Below are positions 1 through 4,650 of a DNA stretch of 6,322 bases, in pieces (the first letter of the stretch is position 1; each line of letters opens with the position of its first letter). Below the pieces are notes generated by a model. It did not search any database and was not told the DNA's origin. It worked only from the letters and a program-made list of their open reading frames with translations. This DNA is from Rickettsiales bacterium (GTDB taxonomy: Bacteria > Pseudomonadota > Alphaproteobacteria > Rickettsiales > UBA1997), in assembly GCA_009693885.1 (NCBI GenBank), contig SHWK01000059.1:1-6322 (forward strand). The letters run 5' to 3'. Position numbers and translations under genes: made by a program.

Positions 1-836
1 TTGCTTCGATTGTTTGCATCATTGGCTCTTTCGCTATTATTTTCTTCAAAGGATTAAATTTTGGTATCGATTTTTCTGGTGGAATTTTAATGGAAGTGCG
101 GATTGAAAAATCGCAAACAGAGCAGGTGCGCAGCGTTCTTGTAGAAAAAATAAAAGATGTGCAAATTCAAAATATTGGTGAAAAAGATTTTCTCATCAGA
201 ATTGCTAAATCCAATGATAGCAACGCTTCACAAGCAGAAGAAGTAAAAAAAATTCAAGAAATCCTCAATCAAAATTTTGCTAATATCGAATATCGCAAAG
301 TTGATTATGTTGGTCCACAAGTTGGTTCAGAGCTTATTGGCAAAGGCTTTATGGCCTTGTTGTTATCTTTCGTTTTCATCATGATTTATATTTGGGTGCG
401 CTTTGATTGGCAATTTGGACTTGGTGGAATTTTCGCTTTAATTCATGATGCGGTTTTAACGCTTGGTTTTTATTCAGTTACGGGCCTTGAATTTAATCTT
501 ACTTCAATCGCGGCGATCCTTACTGTTATTGGCTATTCTATCAATGACTCGGTAGTGATTTATGATAGAATTCGTGAGAATTTGCGCAAATTTAAAAAGA
601 TGGATTTGGCTGAATTAATCAATTCTAGCGTAAATTCAACATTAAGCAGAACCTTACTTACATCTGGTGCAACACTGCTTTCGCTTTTGGCGTTAGTTTT
701 ATTTGGCGGTGAAGTTTTAAAAAGTTTCAGCCAAGCGGCATTTTTTGGGATTTTAGTTGGAACCTATTCTTCGATTTATATATCGGCACCAATCCTACTC
801 TATCTTGATCCTAGAAAGGCTCAAAAAAAATCTTAA
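1..836 (+). CDS. secF: SecF, protein translocase membrane subunit (5' end missing)
   Basis: SecF pairs with SecD in the inner membrane and uses the proton gradient to help pull secreted proteins through SecYEG. The frame is open to the left edge (first whole codon at 3), so the start lies outside; 277 residues are visible against about 290-320 for the family. The ATG at 90 is internal, because the codons before it encode the end of the first membrane helix and the SecF signature GLNFGIDFSGG. Next come a soluble periplasmic domain (about 93-300), the VGPQVGSEL motif (309-335) that leads into the five C-terminal helices, then NDSVVIYDRIREN and STLSRTLLTSGATL, all hallmarks of SecF. SecD is expected just upstream. 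The TAA at 834-836 overlaps the folK stop on the other strand. Identity is near certain from the motifs. Confidence 0.97.
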   Translation, partial: ASIVCIIGSFAIIFFKGLNFGIDFSGGILMEVRIEKSQTEQVRSVLVEKIKDVQIQNIGEKDFLIRIAKSNDSNASQAEEVKKIQEILNQNFANIEYRKVDYVGPQVGSELIGKGFMALLLSFVFIMIYIWVRFDWQFGLGGIFALIHDAVLTLGFYSVTGLEFNLTSIAAILTVIGYSINDSVVIYDRIRENLRKFKKMDLAELINSSVNSTLSRTLLTSGATLLSLLALVLFGGEVLKSFSQAAFFGILVGTYSSIYISAPILLYLDPRKAQKKS

Positions 837-1312
837 GCCAGATTTATAAAATCACGCAACCACTCACTTTCTATTTCAGCAACGGTCTTTAAGAAAAAGT
901 CGCGCTCGCGCAAAGCGTGATGAGGAATTTTTAGTTTTTCACCCAAATCAATCTGCAAATTATCAATTGCTAAAATATCAATATCAATTTTTCGCGGGGC
1001 CCATTTGATGTCGGAATCATTGTCTTTGCGGCCTAATTGTTTTTCAATTAATTGGGTGATTTCAAGAATTCTTTCTGGTGAAAAATTATGTAAGTTAATA
1101 TCTCCACTAACTGCAATATTAAAAAAATCTAAATCCCATTCTTTAGGCGCATTTGGTTTTAGCAAAGCTTTATTGGTGAGAATTTTTGATTTTTTGATAT
1201 TGGTGAGAGATAGTTTTGCACTTAGAGCGTCAACAGCTAGAGCCAAATTATTTTCACGATCACCCAGATTAGATCCGAGACCAAAAATAATTCTGTGGTG
1301 AATTTTTTGCAT
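833..1312 (-). CDS. folK: FolK, 6-hydroxymethyl-7,8-dihydropterin pyrophosphokinase (HPPK)
   Basis: This cytoplasmic enzyme moves pyrophosphate from ATP to 6-hydroxymethyl-7,8-dihydropterin, the step before dihydropteroate synthase in folate synthesis. The 159-residue product has the normal length of a single-domain HPPK. It shows GLGSNLGDRENNL (11-23), WAPRKIDIDIL (104-114) with the two Mg-binding aspartates D110 and D112, and IPHHALRERDFFL (129-141) with H131 and R137 at the places of the ATP-contacting His and Arg in the E. coli enzyme. The inserted-looking KPNAPKEWDLDFFNIAV segment resembles alphaproteobacterial members as I remember them. There is no fused DHPS domain, unlike some Rickettsia proteins. 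The start is the ATG 12 bases after the gmd stop, so translation probably depends on the gmd transcript; no Shine-Dalgarno is visible. No terminator separates it from secF. Confidence 0.95.
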   Translation of the reverse strand: MQKIHHRIIFGLGSNLGDRENNLALAVDALSAKLSLTNIKKSKILTNKALLKPNAPKEWDLDFFNIAVSGDINLHNFSPERILEITQLIEKQLGRKDNDSDIKWAPRKIDIDILAIDNLQIDLGEKLKIPHHALRERDFFLKTVAEIESEWLRDFINLA

Positions 1313-1324
1313 GACTAGCGTTTT

Positions 1325-2311
1325 TTAAAGAGTGATATTCTGCGCTTTTAAATCCGCATCAACCATCATTTTTACCAATTCTTTAAAACCAACTTTTGGT
1401 TTCCAGCCCAGTTTTTGCTTGGCCTTAGAAGGATCTCCAATTAGCAAATCAACTTCTGTAGGACGGAAATATTTTTCGCTAATTTCTACGTATTTTTTCC
1501 AATCTAGGCTAGCATAACCAAATGATTCATCCAAAAATTGTTTGATGGAATAGGTTTCTCCAGTTGCGATTACATAGTCATCGGCCTCTTGTTGCTGTAG
1601 CATCATCCACATTGCTTCAACATAATCACCAGCAAATCCCCAATCGCGTTTTGCATCAAGATTGCCAAGATAAAGCTTTTCTGCTTTGCCGGCCATGATA
1701 TCAGCAAGGCCACGGGTGATTTTGCGCGTCACAAAGGTTTCACCACGACGCGGAGATTCGTGGTTGAATAAAATTCCGCTGCAAGCAAATAATCCGTAGC
1801 TTTCGCGATAATTAACTGTAAGCCAATGCGAATAAAGTTTGGCACAAGCATAAGGGCTGCGCGGGTAGAAGGGAGTAGTCTCCTTCTGCGGAATTTCTTG
1901 CACTTTGCCGAACATTTCGCTCGATGAAGCTTGATAAAATTTAGTGTTGATGCGCGTATCGCGAATAGCATCAAGAATACGGCAAGTGCCTGTTGCATCT
2001 ATGTCGGTGGTGTATTCGGGAATTTCAAAACTCACCTTAACATGGCTTTGCGCTGCCAGGTTGTAGATCTCATCTGGAACGACTTTTTCGAGCAAACGTG
2101 AAATGCAGGAAGCATCAGCTAAATCACCATAATGTAAAAATAATTTTTTGCCATAAATATCAGGATTGTTGTAAAGATGATCGATGCGGCCAGTGTTAAA
2201 GCTGCTTGAGCGGCGTATGATGCCGTGAATTTCATAGCCTTTAGCTAGCAAAAATTCAGTTAAATAAGAGCCGTCCTGACCAGTAATTCCAGTGATAAGA
2301 GCTTTTTTCAT
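1325..2311 (-). CDS. gmd: GDP-mannose 4,6-dehydratase
   Basis: The enzyme converts GDP-D-mannose to GDP-4-dehydro-6-deoxy-D-mannose in the cytoplasm, the branch point to GDP-fucose, GDP-rhamnose, GDP-perosamine and similar sugars for LPS or capsule. It is a short-chain dehydrogenase/reductase. The Rossmann glycines are G8-x-x-G11-x-x-G14 in ITGITGQDGSY, followed by the RRSSSFNTGRIDHLY block (33-47) that shapes the NADP site. The catalytic set is S130 (Thr in E. coli), E132, Y154 and K158, within QASSSEMFG and PRSPYACAK. ILFNHESPRRGETFVTRKI (180-198) and the RDWGFAGDYVEAMW block are characteristic of Gmd. At 328 residues it is slightly short but inside the family range. No fucose synthase or other sugar-nucleotide gene is visible beside it; its downstream partner is folK. 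No Shine-Dalgarno precedes the ATG. Confidence 0.97.
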   Translation of the reverse strand: MKKALITGITGQDGSYLTEFLLAKGYEIHGIIRRSSSFNTGRIDHLYNNPDIYGKKLFLHYGDLADASCISRLLEKVVPDEIYNLAAQSHVKVSFEIPEYTTDIDATGTCRILDAIRDTRINTKFYQASSSEMFGKVQEIPQKETTPFYPRSPYACAKLYSHWLTVNYRESYGLFACSGILFNHESPRRGETFVTRKITRGLADIMAGKAEKLYLGNLDAKRDWGFAGDYVEAMWMMLQQQEADDYVIATGETYSIKQFLDESFGYASLDWKKYVEISEKYFRPTEVDLLIGDPSKAKQKLGWKPKVGFKELVKMMVDADLKAQNITL

Positions 2312-2423
2312 TTTAAATTTTGGATAAGTTGAAATTTAAGAAATTCTATTATTATTATTTGGCTTACTCAAGCAAAAATCAGAAATTCGTTGTAAAGAAT
2401 TTATATAACACTTATTTTATTGC

Positions 2424-2459
2424 TATACTGAATCAACTTCAAGAAGTCGATTCAGTATA
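2424..2459. repeat. 36-base near-perfect palindrome (dispersed repeat unit, two inverted copies)
   Basis: Left arm 2424-2440 (TATACTGAATCAACTTC) and right arm 2443-2459 (GAAGTCGATTCAGTATA) are complementary at 16 of 17 positions around an AA loop. The reverse complement of 2424-2442 recurs exactly, 19 of 19, at 4364-4382. The right arm matches 4366-4383 directly at 17 of 18 positions. A T-rich tract follows on the + strand, but no + strand gene lies upstream that would need a terminator. It may be a mobile palindromic element like those of Rickettsia, or an operator; the sequence does not decide. Confidence 0.85.
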
Positions 2460-2474
2460 TTTTAAATTTTTTTT

Positions 2475-2504
2475 CGCCACACGGGTGGCGCCCCACTTGC
2501 GTGG
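2475..2504. repeat. G+C-rich tandem hairpins
   Basis: CGCCAC (2475-2480) pairs perfectly with GTGGCG (2485-2490) around a 4-base loop, and CCAC (2493-2496) pairs with GTGG (2501-2504). The block is clearly richer in G+C than the spacer around it. The first hairpin is preceded, not followed, by a T-run on the + strand, and on the minus strand it is followed by A's, so neither strand has terminator layout. Together with the flanking palindromes it looks like part of a REP- or MITE-like repeat. Confidence 0.6.
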
Positions 2505-2511
2505 ATCCCTG

Positions 2512-2561
2512 ATATCGAAACCTGATTGAAAAAGATCGGTGGTTTGAATCAGGTTTGATAT
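2512..2561. repeat. Interrupted inverted repeat upstream of sdhC
   Basis: AAACCTGATT (2518-2527) is the exact reverse complement of AATCAGGTTT (2547-2556). The pairing extends outward by 5 bp (2512-2516 with 2557-2561) past a one-base bulge at 2517. It extends inward by 3 bp past a G/G mismatch, leaving an 11-base loop and 18 pairs in all. It ends 37 bases before the sdhC ATG. It could be a structure in the sdh mRNA leader, a binding site, or the end of the same repeat element as the hairpins to its left. No U-run follows, so it is not a standard terminator. Confidence 0.65.
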
Positions 2562-2598
2562 ATACAGAAATAGTTTTTGATCTTTAAAATTTATAAAA

Positions 2599-3015
2599 AT
2601 GGCCAATAAAAAAGATTCGCGACCTACCTCGCCACACCTACAGATATACGCTTGGAACATCTCTTCCTTCACTTCAATTTTGCACCGTCTTACAGGTGTT
2701 TTGCTCTATTTTTCAATTATTGCAATTTCGTGGTATGTAGTTTTTTATGCATATCAAGTCAATGTTGATGGGTCTTCTGAGCAATGTGATTGCCCTTTGA
2801 AGCAAGTGCTAGAATATGTTTTTTACACAGCAATAATTGGTGTAGTTTTTGCGCTTTATTATCATTTATGCAACGGAATTCGCCATTTATTTTGGGATAT
2901 TGGCAAGGGTTACGATCTTAGAGTGGCGCGCTTTACAGCATTTTTAGCTATTTTGATGGCGGTGATTTTTACTGGCCTTACCATTGGTTTTGCCGCTTAT
3001 TTTAAATTTATGTAA
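2599..3015 (+). CDS. sdhC: SdhC, succinate dehydrogenase cytochrome b556 subunit
   Basis: SdhC is one of the two membrane anchors of complex II; with SdhD it binds haem b and ubiquinone and receives electrons from the SdhB iron-sulfur clusters. The 138-residue product has RPTSPHLQIY (8-17) and SILHRLTG (26-33), the family signature with the quinone-site Ser and Arg. YHLCNGIRHLFWDIG (88-102) follows, in which H89 matches the haem-ligand H84 of E. coli. Three membrane helices are expected at about 31-51, 71-94 and 110-134. The loop after helix 1 carries a Cys-Asp-Cys motif (63-65), which I do not recall as usual. The ATG is preceded only by A/T sequence with no Shine-Dalgarno. It is the first gene of the sdh transcript, and sdhD begins 3 bases after its stop. 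Confidence 0.95.
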   Translation: MANKKDSRPTSPHLQIYAWNISSFTSILHRLTGVLLYFSIIAISWYVVFYAYQVNVDGSSEQCDCPLKQVLEYVFYTAIIGVVFALYYHLCNGIRHLFWDIGKGYDLRVARFTAFLAILMAVIFTGLTIGFAAYFKFM

Positions 3016-3018
3016 CTT

Positions 3019-3384
3019 ATGACCAGAAAAATTAAAATTGCTCCTGCAACCAATACTGGAGCGCATCATTGGCTGATGCAAAGAGTTTCTGCTGCGGCAC
3101 TTTTGCCATTAATGATATGGCTCGCAGTGTCTTTCGTTCGCATTGTGCAAGATCCTGAAGCTAATATGGCGGTGTTTTTTGCCTATCCATTTAATGCGGT
3201 GATGGGCGTTTTGTTGGTGAGTACGACGCTTTATCACGGCAGCCTTGGTATGCAGGTTATTCTCGAAGATTATGTGGCGCATAAAAATGTGCGTCGTTTT
3301 TTAATTGTGGCGGTGCATTTTTTGTCAATCACCACGGCGATCGCAGCGATCCTTTCGATTGTAAGGTTACACTTGGTTGGATAG
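3019..3384 (+). CDS. sdhD: SdhD, succinate dehydrogenase hydrophobic membrane anchor subunit
   Basis: This is the second anchor of complex II. The 121-residue product shows GAHHWLMQRVSAAALLPL (14-31), the usual HHW..QR..A..L.PL start of alphaproteobacterial SdhD. YHGSLGMQVILEDYV (72-86) follows, containing the haem-side His (H73) and the D84-Y85 pair that matches the ubiquinone-binding Asp82/Tyr83 of E. coli. Three helices fit at about 22-42, 55-80 and 92-116. Only 3 bases separate it from sdhC and no Shine-Dalgarno is visible, so coupled translation is likely. It ends with TAG. Normally sdhA would follow closely, but here about 1.27 kb of foreign-looking sequence intervenes before sdhA. Confidence 0.95.
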   Translation: MTRKIKIAPATNTGAHHWLMQRVSAAALLPLMIWLAVSFVRIVQDPEANMAVFFAYPFNAVMGVLLVSTTLYHGSLGMQVILEDYVAHKNVRRFLIVAVHFLSITTAIAAILSIVRLHLVG

Positions 3385-3428
3385 TGGTAATTTTAGGTAA
3401 GTTCTAAAAATATAAAAACACTGCAAAA

Positions 3429-4124
3429 ATGAAAAACGCACCACAAATTAACCCAATTATTTTTGAAAAATTTAAAATTCGTCGTCATTTTGATGAAGAA
3501 AAACAGAAGTGGTTTTTTTCGGTTATTGATGTTGTTGCTGCCTTGACGGATCAGAGTGATTTTCAGCTGGCTCGCAATTATTGGAAAGTGCTTAAAAGTC
3601 GCTTGAACAAAGAGGGAAGTGAGTTGGTTACAAAATGTAACCAACTGAAAATGTTGGCTAATGATGGTAAGTTTTACAAAACTGATGTTGCTGATAATGA
3701 GGTGGTTTTTCGTTTGATTCAGTCGATTCCAAGCCCAAAAGCTGAGCCGATAAAAATGTGGTTGGCGAAGGTGGGAAGCGAAAGAATCAATGAAATCAAT
3801 GATCCCGAGCAATCATTGGATCGCGCTAGAGAAAATTGGCAAAAATTTGGGCGAAGTGAAAAATGGATTCAGCAAAGAATGATGGGGCAAGAAACCCGTA
3901 ACAAACTTACGGATTATTGGAGTGAAAGTGGAGTTGAAAAAGGCGAAGAATTTGCAATTTTAACCAATATCATTCATCAAGAGTGGGCTGGTTTAAAAGT
4001 TTCAGATCATAAAAAAATTAAAGGTTTGAAAAGTCAGAATTTGCGCGATCATATGAGTGAGGCAGAGTTGATTTTTACTGCGTTGGCAGAACTTTCAACG
4101 AGACAAATTGCGGAAACTTTCTAA
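3429..4124 (+). CDS. BRO-N domain / DinD-like phage-type protein, truncated by an in-frame stop
   Basis: The 231-residue product opens with a BRO-N domain (about 11-115): FKIRRHFDEEKQKWFFSVID, then VTKCNQLKM, DGKFYKTDVAD and IQSIPSPKAEPIKMWLAKVG. This domain occurs in phage antirepressors and baculovirus BRO proteins and often binds DNA. The rest (about 120-231), with ERINEINDPEQSLDRA, FAILTNII and KIKGLKSQNLRDHMSEAELI, resembles the C-terminal part of DNA-damage-inducible DinD-type proteins. The frame stops at TAA 4122-4124, yet typical family sequence continues in the same frame for 48 more residues, so this is probably a nonsense-truncated gene (perhaps CAA to TAA). It sits alone between sdhD and sdhA with no phage neighbours visible. 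Its cellular role is unknown; regulation of transcription is a family-based guess. No Shine-Dalgarno precedes the ATG. Confidence 0.85.
   Translation: MKNAPQINPIIFEKFKIRRHFDEEKQKWFFSVIDVVAALTDQSDFQLARNYWKVLKSRLNKEGSELVTKCNQLKMLANDGKFYKTDVADNEVVFRLIQSIPSPKAEPIKMWLAKVGSERINEINDPEQSLDRARENWQKFGRSEKWIQQRMMGQETRNKLTDYWSESGVEKGEEFAILTNIIHQEWAGLKVSDHKKIKGLKSQNLRDHMSEAELIFTALAELSTRQIAETF
3622..3646. repeat. Perfect 11-bp hairpin inside the BRO-like gene
   Basis: AGTTGGTTACA (3622-3632) and TGTAACCAACT (3636-3646) are exact reverse complements around a 3-base AAA loop. The stretch encodes the ELVTKCNQL part of the BRO-N domain, which is conserved family sequence as I recall it, so the hairpin overlaps coding constraint. 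It may be chance, or it may affect the mRNA. Confidence 0.7.
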
Positions 4125-4271
4125 GCTCAGGGGTTGGAAAAAAATAAAATTCCCGCGAAAAAAAGTGGGGAAGTGGCAAAAAATGCAAGAGTTGAGCTTG
4201 AGAAAAAAACTGGAGTAAAAGTGGTTAATGGCGATAATTTTTTATTGCCGAAAGTTAAATTAATGAAGTAG
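4125..4271 (+). pseudogene. Detached C-terminal tail of the BRO/DinD-like gene
   Basis: In the same frame as the gene ending at 4124, codons 4125-4268 read AQGLEKNKIPAKKSGEVAKN and then ARVELEKKTGVKVVNGDNFL, ending at TAG 4269-4271. Many BRO-N/DinD-like proteins end in this way, with a Lys/Gly-rich GG.VA..AR..LE..TG segment, so this is the missing end of the upstream gene rather than a gene of its own. It has no start codon of its own near its beginning. One nonsense change explains the split, so the event looks recent, unless the stop is read through or is a sequencing error. Confidence 0.75.
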
Positions 4272-4363
4272 TTCATGTATATTGTGAGTATTATTGATTG
4301 GTTGCAGGCAGGAGCATCTACATATAAAGACTTGATTACGGCTTTTGGGGTTGTGGCGACTTT

Positions 4364-4383
4364 TTGAAGTTGATTCAGTATAT
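4364..4383. repeat. Single copy of the dispersed palindrome unit
   Basis: Positions 4364-4382 (TTGAAGTTGATTCAGTATA) are the exact reverse complement of 2424-2442. Positions 4366-4383 also match 2443-2460 directly with one difference. Here only one arm is present, so no hairpin forms. It supplies both in-frame TGA codons that break the reading frame around it. A 19-base exact match within about 6 kb is very unlikely by chance. Confidence 0.8.
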
Positions 4384-4388
4384 GCTCT

Positions 4389-4400
4389 ATTGAGCTCAAT
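4389..4400. repeat. 12-base perfect palindrome ATTGAGCTCAAT
   Basis: The 12 bases are fully self-complementary with no spacer and begin 5 bases after the single repeat unit. An overlapping GCTC..GAGC stem (4384-4395) is also possible. It may be part of the same inserted element or a chance restriction-site-like palindrome. Confidence 0.4.
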
Positions 4401-4650
4401 GTTTATGATCAGAAGGCGCAGCAACCTACTGATAACACGATTGTAGTAATAAATCCAAGTCAATTTAAATTATTTGTACCAAAACAAAATTCTGTAAAAA
4501 GCGCAATCCAGAATTTAAAAAAATTTTCTAAATTTAGGCTTCGTATTAGCAATTTATATGTCATAAGTAGTAGTATGGTTATTAAGGTAGCAAATGATAG
4601 AAAAACACTTTCTTTAAATTTAAAAAATAAACTTTTACAAATATAAAAAA

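Larger units (their letters stand above)
2312..2598. promoter_or_regulatory. Divergent intergenic region between gmd and sdhC
   Basis: This 287-base AT-rich spacer must drive gmd leftward and the sdh genes rightward. I see no strong sigma70-type pair. For gmd, a weak candidate on the minus strand is TTGCTT (2370-2375) with TAATAA or TAATAG near 2346-2354. For sdhC, a TATATA stands at 2559-2564 with no good -35 box, and a TATACT at 2424-2429 lies inside the palindrome arm. Most of the right half is taken by the inverted repeats listed separately. Open frames across it (such as 2320-2529) lack coding character. The promoter function follows from gene orientation; the exact boxes are guesses. 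Confidence 0.4.
4275..4646 (+). pseudogene. Small unknown membrane-type reading frame broken by two TGA codons
   Basis: I do not recognise this protein. From ATG 4275 the frame reads MYIVSIIDWLQAGASTYKDL followed by ITAFGVVATF, which looks like an N-terminal membrane-inserting segment. It then meets TGA (4365-4367) and TGA (4371-4373). In the same phase it stays open for 90 more codons (4374-4643), including VYDQKAQQPTDNTIVVINP, QFKLFVPKQNS and a Lys-rich end, stopping at TAA 4644-4646 just 4 bases before sdhA. A 90-codon open stretch in such AT-rich DNA suggests former coding sequence. The two stops fall inside the 19-base dispersed repeat, so the simplest reading is a small gene disrupted by the repeat. 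The ATG has no Shine-Dalgarno and lies 3 bases after the preceding TAG. Confidence 0.45.

Noticed and set aside
1005..1998. Frames inside folK and gmd in other phases
   Set aside because: Both genes are confirmed by motifs over their full length, so these are shadows.
2475..2490. Rho-independent terminator
   Set aside because: The stem is good but the T-run precedes it on the + strand and no U-run follows on either strand. No gene ends nearby.
2320..2529. Possible 69-residue + strand gene just outside gmd
   Set aside because: It has AT-driven composition (Lys/Tyr/Phe runs), runs through the palindrome and G+C-rich hairpins, and shows no family motif or ribosome site.
2439..2672. Open frame on the minus strand covering the repeats and the start of sdhC
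   Set aside because: It is made of the inverted-repeat block plus the antisense of sdhC. The ending it shares with a frame at 4260-4463 comes from the repeat unit, not from protein homology.
3393..3812. 139-residue minus-strand frame opposite the BRO-like gene
   Set aside because: It is the antisense of a recognised BRO-N domain and has no motif of its own.
4365..4373. TGA read as tryptophan, which would restore one continuous frame from 4275 to 4646
   Set aside because: Every recognised gene here uses TGG for Trp and none has an in-frame TGA. Other breaks in the same phase are TAA and TAG, and both TGAs lie inside a dispersed repeat, so disruption is simpler than recoding.
4127..4463. Two minus-strand frames opposite the BRO tail and the small broken frame
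   Set aside because: The opposite strand shows the family tail of the BRO-like gene and a plausible protein frame, while these shadow frames show no recognisable sequence.
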